From: Mycolicibacterium moriokaense
Lineage (GTDB): Bacteria; Actinomycetota; Actinomycetes; Mycobacteriales; Mycobacteriaceae
NCBI RefSeq assembly: GCF_003347205.1
Contig: NZ_QQBJ01000018.1
Coordinates: forward strand, 62,001-126,000
Reading direction: 5' to 3'
Length of the DNA stretch: 64,000 bases
Shown here in pieces: positions 44,287 to 53,888 of the stretch. The first letter of the stretch is position 1. Every line of letters starts with the position of its first letter. The translations under genes and the position numbers were made by a program. The notes below the pieces were generated by a model, which had not been told where the DNA came from, made no database searches, and saw nothing but the letters and a program-made list of their open reading frames with translations.

Positions 44287-45392
44287 ATGGGCCGATCTCG
44301 GTAGTGATTGCCGGCGGCGGGACGGCAGGCCACATCGAACCCGCCATGGCTGTCGCCGACGCACTTCGGGCGCTGGAACCAGATGTGCGGATCACCGCGC
44401 TGGGCACCCGGCGCGGCCTGGAGACAAAGCTGATCCCGGAGCGCGGCTACGACCTCGAGCTCATCACCCCGGTGCCGCTGCCGCGTAAGCCGAGCGGCGA
44501 TCTGCTGCGGTTGCCCGTGCGGGTGCGCCGCGCCGTCAGGGAGACCCGCCGGGTGCTCGATGACGTCGGCGCCGACGTGATCGTGGGATTCGGTGGCTAC
44601 GTCGCGGTGCCCGCCTACCTGGCGGCGCGGCGCCGCCGGGTGCCGGTCGTGGTGCATGAGGCCAACGCCAGCGCGGGCTGGGCGAACAAGGTGGGTGCCC
44701 GCTCGGCGCGTCGGGTGCTCTCGGCGGTCGCCGATTCCGGCCTGCCGCGCAGCGAGGTGGTCGGGGTGCCGGTGCGTGCGGCGATCACCTCCCTCGATCG
44801 GATGGCCGAGCGAGCGAAGGCCCGCGCCCACTTCGGGTTCGCCGACGACGCCCGCGTACTGCTGGTGTTCGGCGGTTCGCAGGGCGCGCAGTCGATCAAC
44901 CGGGCGGTCGCGCCTGCGGCCAAAGACCTTGCCGCAGCTGGTATCTCGGTGCTCCACGCGCACGGACCGAAAAACACGCTCGACCTGCGTGAGCCGGCCG
45001 ACGGTGACCCGCCCTACGTGGCGGTGCCCTACCTCGACCGGATGGACATGGCCTACGCCGCAGCAGATCTGGCGATCTGCCGGTCCGGTGCGATGACGGT
45101 GGCCGAGGTGTCGGCCGTCGGGCTGCCCGCGGTCTATGTGCCCCTGCCCATCGGCAACGGCGAGCAGCGACTCAACGCGCTACCCGTCGTCAACGCCGGC
45201 GGCGGACTGGTGGTCGACGACGCCGACCTGACACCGCAGTTCGTCGGCGAGACGGTGGCCGGCTTACTCGGCGACACCGCGCGGCTGACGGCGATGACCG
45301 CTGCCGCGGCAATGGCGGGCCACCGCGACGCCGCGGAGAAGGTGGCCCAGATCGCGCTGGAGGTGGCGCGCGACCGAAAGGCCGAGCGGTGA
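44283..45392 (+). CDS. murG: UDP-GlcNAc:lipid I N-acetylglucosaminyltransferase
   Basis: 369 residues from GTG at 44283 in GTGA overlap with ftsW. Makes lipid II on the inner face of the membrane. GT-B fold with the N-terminal loop [13 protein letters not shown] (the usual MurG GGTGGH form with Ala in place of the second Gly, common in Actinobacteria), [36 protein letters not shown] and [25 protein letters not shown] for UDP-GlcNAc binding. Stop overlaps the murC GTG. Confidence 0.96.
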   Translation: MNGPISVVIAGGGTAGHIEPAMAVADALRALEPDVRITALGTRRGLETKLIPERGYDLELITPVPLPRKPSGDLLRLPVRVRRAVRETRRVLDDVGADVIVGFGGYVAVPAYLAARRRRVPVVVHEANASAGWANKVGARSARRVLSAVADSGLPRSEVVGVPVRAAITSLDRMAERAKARAHFGFADDARVLLVFGGSQGAQSINRAVAPAAKDLAAAGISVLHAHGPKNTLDLREPADGDPPYVAVPYLDRMDMAYAAADLAICRSGAMTVAEVSAVGLPAVYVPLPIGNGEQRLNALPVVNAGGGLVVDDADLTPQFVGETVAGLLGDTARLTAMTAAAAMAGHRDAAEKVAQIALEVARDRKAER

Positions 45393-46879
45393 TCGTGTCG
45401 GACGCCGACGACAGGCGGCCCGGGGCCCTGCCCGACGAGTTGGCGCGGGTGCACATGGTCGGCATCGGCGGTGCGGGGATGTCCGGCATCGCGCGCATCC
45501 TGCTCGACCGCGGCGCGCTGGTGTCGGGGTCGGACGCCAAGGAGTCCCGCGGTGTGGCGGCGCTGCGGGCCAGGGGGGCGGTGGTGCGCATCGGCCACGA
45601 CGAGTCCTCGCTGGACCTGTTGCCCGGCGGCCCGACCGCTGTGGTGACCACCCACGCGGCGATCCCCAAGACCAACCCCGAGTTGGTCGAGGCCAGGCGG
45701 CGCGGCATCCCGGTGATCCTGCGGCCGGTGGTGCTGGCCCGGCTGATGGACGGCTACACCACGCTGATGGTCACCGGAACCCACGGTAAGACCACGACCA
45801 CATCCATGCTCATTGTTGCGTTGCAGCACAGCGGATTCGACCCGTCGTTCGCCGTCGGCGGCGATCTCGGCGAGGCAGGCACGAACGCCCACCACGGCAG
45901 CGGCGATTGCTTTGTCGCCGAGGCCGACGAGAGCGACGGCTCGCTGCTCGAATACACGCCGAACGTGGCGGTGGTGACCAACATCGAGGCCGACCATCTC
46001 GATTTCTTCGGCAGTGCAGAGGCTTACGGCGCGGTGTTCGACGACTTCGTCGAGCGGCTGGCGCCAGGCGGTGCGCTGGTGGTGTGCACCGACGACCCCG
46101 GCGCAGCCGGCCTCGCGGAACGCACCGCGGATCTCGGATTTCGGGTGCTGCGCTATGGAAGTGACGATCGGGCCGACCTGGCGGGCAGGTTGGTGAGCTG
46201 GGAACAGCAGAACACCGGCGCGATCGCGCACGTCCAACTGGCCGGCGAGAAGCATCAGCGGGTGATGCGAATGTCGGTGCCCGGCAGGCACATGGCCCTC
46301 AACGCGCTCGCGGCGCTGCTGGCGTCGATGGAGGTGGGCGCGCCGGCCGAGGGCGTGCTGGACGGGCTGGCCGGGTTCGAGGGGGTGCGCCGCCGCTTCG
46401 AGCTCGTCGGTACCGCCCACGGTGTGCGGGTGTTCGACGACTACGCGCATCACCCGACCGAGGTCCGCGCCACGCTCGAGGCGTTGCGGACGGTGACCGA
46501 GCAGAGCGGGAGCGGCCGCGCGGTGGTGGTCTTTCAGCCGCATCTGTATTCGCGCACAGCCGCATTCGCCCGCGAGTTCGCCGCGGCGTTGGACAGCGCA
46601 GACGAGGTGTTCGTGCTCGATGTCTACGCGGCGCGCGAACAGCCGATGGCCGGCGTCAGCGGCGCGACGGTGGCCGAACACGTCAGCAAGCCGGTGCAGT
46701 ACGTGCCGGACTTCTCCGCTGTCGCCGAACTGGTCGCGGGCGCCGTGCACAGCGGCGACGTGGTGGTCACCATGGGTGCGGGCGACGTGACGATGCTCGG
46801 GCCGGAGATCGTCGAAGCGCTCGCCGCCAGGGCCAACCGTTCCGCACTGCGGCGCGGACCAGATCCGGGTTCGCGATGA
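45389..46879 (+). CDS. murC: UDP-MurNAc:L-alanine ligase
   Basis: 496 residues (M. tuberculosis about 494), GTG at 45389. First of the Mur ligases in the pathway. [17 protein letters not shown] dinucleotide-like loop, ATP loop [34 protein letters not shown] and the [10 protein letters not shown] motif that is diagnostic for MurC. GTGA overlap with murG and ATGA overlap with ftsQ. The gene order murG-murC-ftsQ-ftsZ is the usual actinobacterial one, with no ddlB or ftsA. Confidence 0.97.
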   Translation: MIVSDADDRRPGALPDELARVHMVGIGGAGMSGIARILLDRGALVSGSDAKESRGVAALRARGAVVRIGHDESSLDLLPGGPTAVVTTHAAIPKTNPELVEARRRGIPVILRPVVLARLMDGYTTLMVTGTHGKTTTTSMLIVALQHSGFDPSFAVGGDLGEAGTNAHHGSGDCFVAEADESDGSLLEYTPNVAVVTNIEADHLDFFGSAEAYGAVFDDFVERLAPGGALVVCTDDPGAAGLAERTADLGFRVLRYGSDDRADLAGRLVSWEQQNTGAIAHVQLAGEKHQRVMRMSVPGRHMALNALAALLASMEVGAPAEGVLDGLAGFEGVRRRFELVGTAHGVRVFDDYAHHPTEVRATLEALRTVTEQSGSGRAVVVFQPHLYSRTAAFAREFAAALDSADEVFVLDVYAAREQPMAGVSGATVAEHVSKPVQYVPDFSAVAELVAGAVHSGDVVVTMGAGDVTMLGPEIVEALAARANRSALRRGPDPGSR

Positions 46880-47799
46880 CCGAGTCGGACGACAGCAGCG
46901 AGGCGACGGCCGACCCGGAGGCGGCCGAGGCCGATGCACCCGCCGACGGCGACGCGCCCGCCGAGGCCGAACCCGACGAGCAGTTCGATGGTCCGCGGCG
47001 GCGGGCCCGGCGCGAACGCGAGGCGCGACGCGAGGCGCAGGCCCGCGCTGTCGCGATCGAGGAGGCCAGGCGAGAAGCCAAGCGACGGGTGCGCGGTAAG
47101 CCGGCTGGCGAATCCAAACCCGTTGCGCGGGGAGCGGTTCGGGGTCTGAAACTGGTGATGTGGACGACGCTGGTCGCCGTGGTGTTCGTCGGGCTGGGCC
47201 TGTTGTTGTACTTCACGCCGATCATGGCGGCGCGCAACGTCGTCATCACCGGCGTCGGCGCGGTGACTCAAGACGAGGTGATTGCGGCCGCGGCCGTCAA
47301 GGAGGGCACGCCGCTGCTGCAGATCAACACCGACGACGTGGCCGGGCGGGTGGCCACCATCCGCCGCGTCGCGTCGGCCCGCGTGCAGCGGGAGTACCCG
47401 TCGACCCTGCGCATCACCATCGTCGAACGGGTGCCGGTGGTGGTGAAGGACTACCCGGACGGGCCGCACCTGTTCGACCGCGACGGGGTGGACTTCGCGA
47501 CCGCGCCGCCGCCGCCCAACCTGCCCTACCTGGAGGTCGACAACCCCGGCCCCAACGATCCGCCCACCGAGGCGGCGCTCGAGGTGATGACCGCCCTGCG
47601 ACCGGAGGTGGCCGGACAGGTCGCCAGGGTCTCGGCGCCGTCGGTCGCGGCGGTCACGCTGACGTTGGTCGACGGCAGGGAAGTGGTGTGGGGCACCACG
47701 GACCGTACGGAGGAGAAGGCGCAGAAGCTCGCCGCGCTGCTCACGCAGCCCGGTCACACCTACGACGTCTCCAGCCCGGATTTGCCGACGGTCAAGTAG
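46876..47799 (+). CDS. ftsQ: Cell division protein FtsQ
   Basis: 307-residue bitopic divisome protein. An acidic N-terminus (residues 1-40) and a charged Arg/Glu helix (41-75) are cytoplasmic, the membrane helix is ~93-113, then the POTRA domain ([20 protein letters not shown]) and the beta domain ending [15 protein letters not shown] at 46876 overlaps the murC stop. FtsQ links early and late divisome components. The following 221-base gap before ftsZ holds a promoter, so ftsZ can be transcribed separately. Confidence 0.94.
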   Translation: MTESDDSSEATADPEAAEADAPADGDAPAEAEPDEQFDGPRRRARREREARREAQARAVAIEEARREAKRRVRGKPAGESKPVARGAVRGLKLVMWTTLVAVVFVGLGLLLYFTPIMAARNVVITGVGAVTQDEVIAAAAVKEGTPLLQINTDDVAGRVATIRRVASARVQREYPSTLRITIVERVPVVVKDYPDGPHLFDRDGVDFATAPPPPNLPYLEVDNPGPNDPPTEAALEVMTALRPEVAGQVARVSAPSVAAVTLTLVDGREVVWGTTDRTEEKAQKLAALLTQPGHTYDVSSPDLPTVK

Positions 47800-47901
47800 A
47801 CGGCGCAGCCCGAAATCGCCGTAAATTCTCACCGTTTTCGTCGGCGCGCCTGCATGGATAGCGCTTGACCTCGTCCTACCGTTCTGTTTGCGCCGAACAA
47901 C

Positions 47902-47935
47902 TTGACATAACTGTAAGCCTTTAGTTGAGGTTGAG
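47902..47935 (+). promoter_or_regulatory. Candidate ftsZ promoter
   Basis: A consensus -35 hexamer TTGACA at 47902-47907 stands in an AT-rich patch between ftsQ and ftsZ, followed by TAAGCCT and TTTAGTT sequences that could serve as -10 elements, about 90-120 bases before the ftsZ ATG. Mycobacterial ftsZ is known to have promoters in this gap. Exact -10 cannot be fixed by eye. Confidence 0.45.
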
Positions 47936-48020
47936 AGTTTGCTCGAGTGGTTCGGCACCAAAAGGCCAACCTGGGACGAAGGGCGATCGCGATGAAGGCT
48001 TGCGCGAGAAAGGGACGATC

Positions 48021-49154
48021 ATGACCCCCCCGCACAACTACCTCGCCGTCATCAAGGTCGTCGGCATCGGCGGCGGCGGCGTGAACGCCGTCAACCGGAT
48101 GATCGAGCAGGGCCTCAAGGGCGTGGAGTTCATCGCGATCAACACCGACGCACAGGCGCTGTTGATGAGCGATGCCGACGTCAAGCTCGACGTCGGACGC
48201 GACTCCACTCGCGGCCTCGGCGCGGGCGCCGACCCCGAGGTGGGGCGCAAGGCCGCCGAGGACGCCAAGGACGACATCGAAGAGCTGCTTCGCGGTGCCG
48301 ACATGGTGTTCGTCACCGCGGGTGAGGGCGGCGGCACCGGCACCGGCGGCGCGCCCGTCGTCGCCACCATCGCGCGCAAGCTCGGCGCGCTCACCGTCGG
48401 CGTGGTGACCAGGCCGTTCTCGTTCGAGGGCAAACGCCGCAGCAACCAGGCCGAGTCCGGCATCTCCGCGCTGCGCGAGAGCTGCGACACGTTGATCGTC
48501 ATCCCCAACGACCGGCTGCTGCAGATGGGCGACGCCGCGGTCTCGCTGATGGACGCGTTCCGCAGCGCCGACGAGGTGCTGCTCAACGGCGTCCAGGGGA
48601 TCACCGATCTGATCACCACGCCGGGCCTGATCAATGTCGACTTCGCCGACGTCAAGGGCATCATGTCCGGCGCGGGCACGGCGCTGATGGGGATCGGCTC
48701 GGCGCGCGGCGACGGCCGCTCGCTGAAGGCGGCCGAGATCGCGATCAACTCGCCCCTGCTCGAGGCGTCCATGGAGGGCGCACAGGGCGTGTTGATGTCC
48801 ATCGCCGGTGGCAGCGACCTCGGCCTGTTCGAGATCAACGAGGCCGCGTCGCTGGTGCAGGACGCCGCCCACCAGGACGCCAACATCATCTTCGGCACCG
48901 TGATCGACGACTCCCTCGGCGACGAGGTGCGGGTGACGGTGATCGCCGCGGGCTTCGACGCGTCGGGGCCGAGCCGAAAGCCTGTGGTGGGTGCCGGCCA
49001 GGCGATCGCCCCGGCTAAGGCGGGCAAGGTCACTTCGTCGCTGTTCGAGCCGGTCGAGGCTGCCAGCGTGCCGGTGCACACCAACGGCGCGACGGTGAGC
49101 ATCGGCGGCGATGACGACGACGACGTCGACGTGCCGCCGTTCATGCGGCACTGA
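48021..49154 (+). CDS. ftsZ: Cell division GTPase FtsZ
   Basis: 377 residues, ATG at 48021 after GAAAGGGA. Tubulin-like GTPase that forms the Z-ring. GTP-binding signature [14 protein letters not shown], the NxDxQAL T1-side loop (INTDAQALL), T7 synergy loop INVDFADVK, and a C-terminal linker ending in an acidic run [15 protein letters not shown] (conserved tail contacting SepF and FtsW). Its 5' UTR is long (over 80 bases from the likely promoter). High confidence. Confidence 0.98.
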   Translation: MTPPHNYLAVIKVVGIGGGGVNAVNRMIEQGLKGVEFIAINTDAQALLMSDADVKLDVGRDSTRGLGAGADPEVGRKAAEDAKDDIEELLRGADMVFVTAGEGGGTGTGGAPVVATIARKLGALTVGVVTRPFSFEGKRRSNQAESGISALRESCDTLIVIPNDRLLQMGDAAVSLMDAFRSADEVLLNGVQGITDLITTPGLINVDFADVKGIMSGAGTALMGIGSARGDGRSLKAAEIAINSPLLEASMEGAQGVLMSIAGGSDLGLFEINEAASLVQDAAHQDANIIFGTVIDDSLGDEVRVTVIAAGFDASGPSRKPVVGAGQAIAPAKAGKVTSSLFEPVEAASVPVHTNGATVSIGGDDDDDVDVPPFMRH

Positions 49155-49169
49155 ACACCGATGCGCTGA

Positions 49170-49919
49170 GTGCCCGCCGCCTTGCGTGCCCGAGATACTG
49201 GGATCGTGAGTGTTCGGGTTCGGCGCGTGACGACCACCCGCGCCGGCGGCGTCTCGGCGCCGCCATACGACACGTTCAATCTCGGCGACCACGTCGGCGA
49301 CGATCCGGCCGCGGTGGCGGCCAACCGTAAGCGGTTGGCGTCGGCGATCGGGCTGGACCAGGACGCGGTCATCTGGATGAACCAGGTGCACGGTGACCGC
49401 GTCGTCCGCGTGGACGGTCCGCGCGATCCGGCGTCCGCGGTGGATCAGACCGATGCATTGGTGACCACCAGCCCGCGATTGGCATTGGCCGTCGTAACAG
49501 CCGATTGCGTTCCGGTATTAATGGCCGACGCCCGCGCGGGCGTGGTGGCGGCGGTCCATGCCGGTCGAGTCGGTGCGCAGAAAGGGGTCGTCGCGCGCGC
49601 GGTGGAGGCGATGTGCGACGCGGGCGCACGCGCCGAAGACATCTCCGTCTTCCTCGGGCCCGCCGTCAGTGGGCGCAACTACGAGGTGCCCGCGGCGATG
49701 GCCGACGAAGTCGAGGCCGCCCTGCCGGGTAGCAGGACCACGACGTCACGCGGCACCCCGGGACTCGATCTGCGGGCCGGAATCGCCAGGCAATTAATGG
49801 ATTTGGGGATCAGTGCGATTGACTTCGACCCGAGATGCACGGTGGCCGACGCCAACCTGTTCAGCCACCGGCGCGACGCGCCGACCGGGCGCCTCGCCTC
49901 CGTGGTGTGGATGGAATGA
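49170..49919 (+). CDS. pgeF: Peptidoglycan editing factor PgeF (YfiH/laccase domain)
   Basis: 249-residue YfiH-family protein. Zinc/catalytic residues are in NQVHGDRV (His), VTADCVPVL (Cys) and AVHAGRVG (His). The E. coli member removes UDP-MurNAc-L-Ser type errors and proteins of this family also show purine nucleoside phosphorylase/adenosine deaminase activity. GTG at 49170 used; a GTG at 49206 (VSVRVRRVTTTRAGG) is an alternative start giving 237 residues. It follows ftsZ by 15 bases and overlaps the next gene as ATGA. Confidence 0.9.
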   Translation: MPAALRARDTGIVSVRVRRVTTTRAGGVSAPPYDTFNLGDHVGDDPAAVAANRKRLASAIGLDQDAVIWMNQVHGDRVVRVDGPRDPASAVDQTDALVTTSPRLALAVVTADCVPVLMADARAGVVAAVHAGRVGAQKGVVARAVEAMCDAGARAEDISVFLGPAVSGRNYEVPAAMADEVEAALPGSRTTTSRGTPGLDLRAGIARQLMDLGISAIDFDPRCTVADANLFSHRRDAPTGRLASVVWME

Positions 49920-50665
49920 GCCCGATGGCGAGCGCCCGGGAAGTCGAACTGGCCGACGCGCTGGCGCGAGTCAGGGATCGGCTGGCTCGCGCCGCCAAAG
50001 CCGCGGATCGGTCCGGCGATGAAATTGAATTGTTGCCGATAACGAAATTCTTTCCAGCAACCGACGTACTCATTTTGTCGTATTTGGGTTGTGAAGCATT
50101 TGGCGAATCGCGCGAACAAGAAGCGGCCGCGAAATTCGCCGAATGCAATTCCGCGGGGTCCGGTTCTTCGATTCGCTGGCACATGGTCGGCCGGATTCAA
50201 CGCAACAAGGCGCGGTCGATCGCCAATTGGGCCTACGCCGCGCACTCGGTCGACAGCGTCAGGCTGATCAACGCGCTGGACCGGGCGTCGGCCGGCGCAC
50301 TGGACGAGGACGCACGGACCGAACCGCTGCGGGTGTACATCCAGATCAGCCTCGACGGCGACGCCGATCGCGGGGGAGTCGACATCGGCAGTCCGGGCCT
50401 CGTCGACGAAGTGTGTGCGCACGCGCAGTCGGCGCAGGCGCTGCAGTTCGTCGGGCTGATGGGCATCCCGCCGCTGGGGTGGGACCCCGAGGACGCCTTC
50501 GCGCGTTTGCAGGCCGAGCATCGCCGGGTACAGGCCGCCTACCAGCAGCGGCTTGAACTGTCGGCCGGCATGTCCGGCGACCTCGAGGCGGCGGTCAAAC
50601 ACGGTTCGACGTGTGTGCGTGTCGGTACCGCGCTATTGGGGCAACGTCCTTTAACGTCACCATGA
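49916..50665 (+). CDS. YggS/PLPBP-family pyridoxal-phosphate homeostasis protein
   Basis: 249 residues from ATG at 49916 in ATGA overlap with pgeF. PLP-binding fold-type III barrel without enzymatic activity; the cofactor lysine is Lys44 in LLPITKFFP, with WHMVGRIQRNKAR and MGIPP-loop and HGSTCVRVGTALLG phosphate-binding C-terminus. Controls free PLP and amino-acid balance in other bacteria. The stretch 50,020-50,160 has markedly more A/T than flanking genes. Two-thirds of the way the usual GLM motif is present (VGLMGIPPLGW). Confidence 0.9.
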   Translation: MSPMASAREVELADALARVRDRLARAAKAADRSGDEIELLPITKFFPATDVLILSYLGCEAFGESREQEAAAKFAECNSAGSGSSIRWHMVGRIQRNKARSIANWAYAAHSVDSVRLINALDRASAGALDEDARTEPLRVYIQISLDGDADRGGVDIGSPGLVDEVCAHAQSAQALQFVGLMGIPPLGWDPEDAFARLQAEHRRVQAAYQQRLELSAGMSGDLEAAVKHGSTCVRVGTALLGQRPLTSP

Positions 50666-50719
50666 GTAGTCACTCCAGTCACATCTTCATCACAGGCATC
50701 ACGCAAGAAGGGTCCAGCG

Positions 50720-51340
50720 ATGAGCACACTGCACAAGGTCAAGGCGTACTTCGGGATGGCGCCTATGGACGACTACGACGACGAGTACTACGACGACGAC
50801 GATCGCCCGGCGCGCGCTTACCCACGTCGTGAGCGCTTCGCCGACGACGGATACGGCCGCTACGAGGGCCGGTTCGAGGACCGGTACGACGACGAGGAGA
50901 TGCCGGGCGCCTATCGCGGCGGCTACGCCGAAGACGCCCGCTTCCACCCGCGCGAGTTCGATCGGCCCGCACCCCGGTTCGCCCCGCTGCGGGGCTCGAC
51001 CCGCGGTGCGCTGGCCATGGATCCGCGCCGGATGGCGATGCTGTTCGACGAGAGCAGCCCGCTGTCGAAGATCACCACGCTGCGGCCCAAGGACTACAGC
51101 GAGGCGCGCACCATCGGCGAGCGCTTCCGTGACGGCACCCCGGTGATCATGGACCTGGTGACCATGGACAACGCCGACGCCAAGCGGCTGGTCGACTTCG
51201 CCGCCGGCCTGGCGTTCGCGCTGCGCGGATCCTTCGACAAGGTCGCCACCAAGGTGTTCCTGCTCTCGCCCGCCGACGTCGACGTCACGCCCGACGACCG
51301 CAGGCGCATCGCCGAGACCGGCTTCTACGCCTATCAGTAG
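50720..51340 (+). CDS. sepF: Cell division protein SepF
   Basis: 206 residues, ATG at 50720 after AAGAAGGG. N-terminal amphipathic membrane-binding helix ([15 protein letters not shown]), a long acidic/Tyr/Arg-rich disordered stretch (residues ~17-95), then the SepF (DUF552) domain with [23 protein letters not shown] and [17 protein letters not shown]. It anchors FtsZ to the membrane in Actinobacteria, which lack FtsA. Last residues FYAYQ are typical. Confidence 0.95.
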   Translation: MSTLHKVKAYFGMAPMDDYDDEYYDDDDRPARAYPRRERFADDGYGRYEGRFEDRYDDEEMPGAYRGGYAEDARFHPREFDRPAPRFAPLRGSTRGALAMDPRRMAMLFDESSPLSKITTLRPKDYSEARTIGERFRDGTPVIMDLVTMDNADAKRLVDFAAGLAFALRGSFDKVATKVFLLSPADVDVTPDDRRRIAETGFYAYQ

Positions 51341-51447
51341 ACCAGCCCCGCCCGCGGCGCCAGGTAGGCTGACAGCATCGCGCTGGCCGGCACCGGCCTG
51401 CCGGCTGTATTGAACGTCACACATCGGCTGTAGTGAGGTCGGCTCAG

Positions 51448-51738
51448 TTGTCCCTGTTCTTCGAGATCCTGGGTTTCGCGCTGTTCGTATTCTGGCTGCT
51501 GCTCATCGCACGGGTGGTGGTCGAGTTCATCCGTTCGTTCAGCCGGGACTGGCACCCCAGGGGTGCGACGGTGGTGATCCTCGAGGTGATCATGACGCTC
51601 ACAGACCCGCCGGTGAAGCTGCTGCGGCGGCTCATTCCGCAGCTCACGATAGGGGCGATCCGCTTCGATCTCTCGATCATGGTGCTGCTGCTCGTCGCGT
51701 TCATCGGCATGCAGCTCGCGTTCAGCGCCGCAGCCTGA
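51448..51738 (+). CDS. YggT-family membrane protein (Rv2146c-like)
   Basis: 96 residues if it begins at TTG 51448 (MSLFFEILGFALFVFW), which has GTGAGG 9 bases upstream; a GTG at 51433 would add five residues but has no ribosome binding site. Two membrane helices flank a conserved cytosolic loop SFSRDWHPRGATVVILEVIM and TDPPVKLLRRLIP. YggT proteins lie next to sepF in many bacteria and take part in membrane/division processes of unclear mechanism. Confidence 0.88.
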   Translation: MSLFFEILGFALFVFWLLLIARVVVEFIRSFSRDWHPRGATVVILEVIMTLTDPPVKLLRRLIPQLTIGAIRFDLSIMVLLLVAFIGMQLAFSAAA

Positions 51739-51777
51739 AGAACGGTCGGGATCTGACGTTTGCCGGACACGGCAATT

Positions 51778-51817
51778 AGGCCTAAGAAGATTGAATTTCG
51801 TTCTTAAATTTTGGCCT
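51778..51817. promoter_or_regulatory. AT-rich imperfect stem upstream of wag31
   Basis: Within the 185-base gap before wag31 an AT-rich island contains paired arms AGGCC (51778-51782) with GGCCT (51813-51817) and AAGAA (51784-51788) with TTCTT (51801-51805), forming an interrupted stem. It is among the most AT-rich spots in the window and probably belongs to the yggT 3' end or the wag31 promoter. The wag31 -10 itself may be the TACACT at about 51878. Confidence 0.3.
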
Positions 51818-51923
51818 CACCTGCAACCGCAGGGTCTGGTGTGACAGGATGGACGCCAGTTACTCTACTGACGCTCTACACTTTGAGATCGATTGACGAT
51901 CCGGACCATCTAGGGGGCAGAAA

Positions 51924-52745
51924 ATGCCGCTCACTCCAGCCGACGTTCACAACGTCGCCTTCAGCAAGCCACCCATTGGCAAGCGCGGCTACAACGAGGA
52001 TGAGGTTGACGCCTTCCTCGATCTGGTCGAGAACGAGCTGACGCGGCTCATCGAAGAGAACGCCGACCTTCGTCAGCGGGTCTCCGAAATGGACCAGGAG
52101 TTGGCGTCTGCGAGGGCCGGCGGCGGTGGGGCACAGCCCACCCAGGCCATCCCGCTGTACCAGCCCGAGCCTGAGCCCGAACCCGAGCCGGCGCCGCAGC
52201 CCGTGTACGAGGCCCCGCCGCCACCGCCGGCCCCGGTCAGCGAGGACCAGCACCTGAAGGCCGCCCGCGTGCTCGGATTGGCGCAGGACACCGCCGACCG
52301 GTTGACGTCGACCGCCAAGGCCGAGTCGGAGAAGCTGCTGTCCGACGCCCGCTCGCAAGCCGACCAGATGGTCAACGAGGCGCGCGCGACCGCGGAGTCC
52401 ACCGTCGCCGAGGCGCGGCAGCGCGCGGATGCGATGCTCGCCGATGCCCAGAGCCGGTCGGAGACCCAGCTACGGCAAGCCCAGGAGAAGGCCGACGCGC
52501 TGCAGGCCGATGCCGAGCGCAAGCATTCGGAGATCATGGGCACCATCAACCAGCAGCGCACAGTGCTGGAAGGCCGGCTGGAACAGCTGCGCACCTTCGA
52601 GCGGGAGTACCGGACCAGGCTCAAGACCTACCTGGAGTCGCAGCTGGAGGAACTCGGCCAGCGTGGCTCCGCCGCACCGGTCGACTCGAGCGCCAACAAC
52701 GACGGCGGCGGCGGGTTCAACCAGTTCAACCGCGGTAACAACTAG
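51924..52745 (+). CDS. wag31: DivIVA-family polar growth protein Wag31
   Basis: 273 residues, ATG at 51924 after AGGGGGC. Coiled-coil scaffold that marks the poles and directs apical cell-wall growth. N-terminal DivIVA domain (residues 1-60, [20 protein letters not shown] binds curved membrane), a Pro/Glu linker, then a long coiled coil (~88-245) and an Asn/Gly tail. Thr73 in QPTQAIP corresponds in position to the PknA/B phosphosite of M. tuberculosis Wag31. Last dcw-linked division gene here. Confidence 0.97.
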   Translation: MPLTPADVHNVAFSKPPIGKRGYNEDEVDAFLDLVENELTRLIEENADLRQRVSEMDQELASARAGGGGAQPTQAIPLYQPEPEPEPEPAPQPVYEAPPPPPAPVSEDQHLKAARVLGLAQDTADRLTSTAKAESEKLLSDARSQADQMVNEARATAESTVAEARQRADAMLADAQSRSETQLRQAQEKADALQADAERKHSEIMGTINQQRTVLEGRLEQLRTFEREYRTRLKTYLESQLEELGQRGSAAPVDSSANNDGGGGFNQFNRGNN

Positions 52746-52777
52746 CGCCCCCAGCCCCCCGGCGAAGGGATTGACCA

Positions 52778-53107
52778 ATGTTGATCGTTGCTCTCGTGCT
52801 CGCCGTCATCGGCCTCGCGGCGCTGGTGACCGCGGTGGTCACCAGCAATGAGCTGATCGCGTGGGTCTGCATCGCCGCCGCGGTGATCGGCGTCGTGCTG
52901 CTGATCATCGACGCCCTGCGTGAGCGTTCCCGCGGTGGCACCGACGCCGATGCCCCGGCGCAGGACGCCGATGGCGAGGAGTTCGACGCCGACTATCCAG
53001 AAGAGCCGGCCGAAGAGTCAGGCGCCGACTCCGACAGCGAAACGGCAGAGGACGCAACGGAATCGGCCGACGAACAGGCCGTCGAGGAAGACCACAAGAC
53101 CAGCTAG
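52778..53107 (+). CDS. Small membrane protein with acidic tail (Rv2144c-like)
   Basis: 109 residues, ATG at 52778, 32 bases after wag31. Two hydrophobic helices (residues ~2-22 and 26-47), the first starting at the N-terminus, followed by a strongly acidic, low-complexity C-terminal half (about 25 Asp/Glu). Function unknown. Co-directional with wag31 and probably the last gene of the transcript; its last four bases overlap the convergent phosphoribosyltransferase. Confidence 0.8.
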   Translation: MLIVALVLAVIGLAALVTAVVTSNELIAWVCIAAAVIGVVLLIIDALRERSRGGTDADAPAQDADGEEFDADYPEEPAEESGADSDSETAEDATESADEQAVEEDHKTS

Positions 53108-53781
53108 CGAGTCGGCTTGGCCAGCAGTTCGCACACTTCGTCGTCGCTCACCTGGTGGAAGTCGGCGTACACCTGCCCGACCGCTTCGAACGACGCGGGC
53201 ATCGTCGCGCACACCACGTCGTCGGCTTCGCGGGCCAACTCCCTGCAGGCCGACGACGATCCGACGGGCACCGCCACCACGACGCGGGCCGGTTCGGCCA
53301 CCCGCACCGCGCGTACCGCCGCCAGCATGCTGGCGCCGGTGGCGATTCCGTCGTCGACGATGATCGTCACCTGACCCTTCGGGTCGGCGGGAGCCACCCC
53401 ACCCCGGTACGCCTGCTCGCGCCGGTTCAGTTCCGTGGTTTCGCGATCGATCGTCTCGCGCAGCGCCTCGTCGCTGATGCCGAGGCTGTGCATCAGGTTG
53501 TCGTTGATCACGAGGCCGCCGCCGCTGGCGACGGCGCCCATCGCCAACTCCTCCCATTGCGGCACACCGAGCTTGCGGACCAGAAAAACGTCGAGCGGCG
53601 CCCGCAGCGTCGCAGCAACCTCCCAGCCGACCGGAACACCGCCGCGCGCCAACCCGAGGACCAGAAGGTCGTCTCTGCCGTCATAGGCCGACAACTCCTG
53701 CGCCAGGACTTGGCCGGCTTCGCGGCGGTCCCGGAAGGTACGTCTCGCATTTCGTCGCGCGAGTCCACTCCAACCGGCCAT
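53104..53781 (-). CDS. Phosphoribosyltransferase-domain protein (Rv2143-like)
   Basis: 225 residues, ATG at 53781. Type I phosphoribosyltransferase fold: the PRPP loop is VTIIVDDGIATGASMLAAV, and the N-terminal GLARGGVPVGWEVA is the pyrophosphate loop of the same family. Members are often fused to dienelactone-hydrolase domains; here it ends without one, so it is the stand-alone form. Substrate unknown. It marks the right end of the conserved block and points back toward the dcw cluster. Confidence 0.88.
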   Translation of the reverse strand: MAGWSGLARRNARRTFRDRREAGQVLAQELSAYDGRDDLLVLGLARGGVPVGWEVAATLRAPLDVFLVRKLGVPQWEELAMGAVASGGGLVINDNLMHSLGISDEALRETIDRETTELNRREQAYRGGVAPADPKGQVTIIVDDGIATGASMLAAVRAVRVAEPARVVVAVPVGSSSACRELAREADDVVCATMPASFEAVGQVYADFHQVSDDEVCELLAKPTR

Positions 53782-53888
53782 GACTCTTGTCTTCCCACTC
53801 AGGGGACTGTTTTAGCCTACGACGGGCAATCCAACTGCGCATCGACTCCGAATCACTCGGACAAGGCGTAGCACCGCGGAAAGGCACC

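Noticed and set aside
45134-46939. 601-codon minus-strand frame opposite murC
   Set aside because: Shadow of murG/murC; no recognisable domain and His/Arg/Asp-rich composition.
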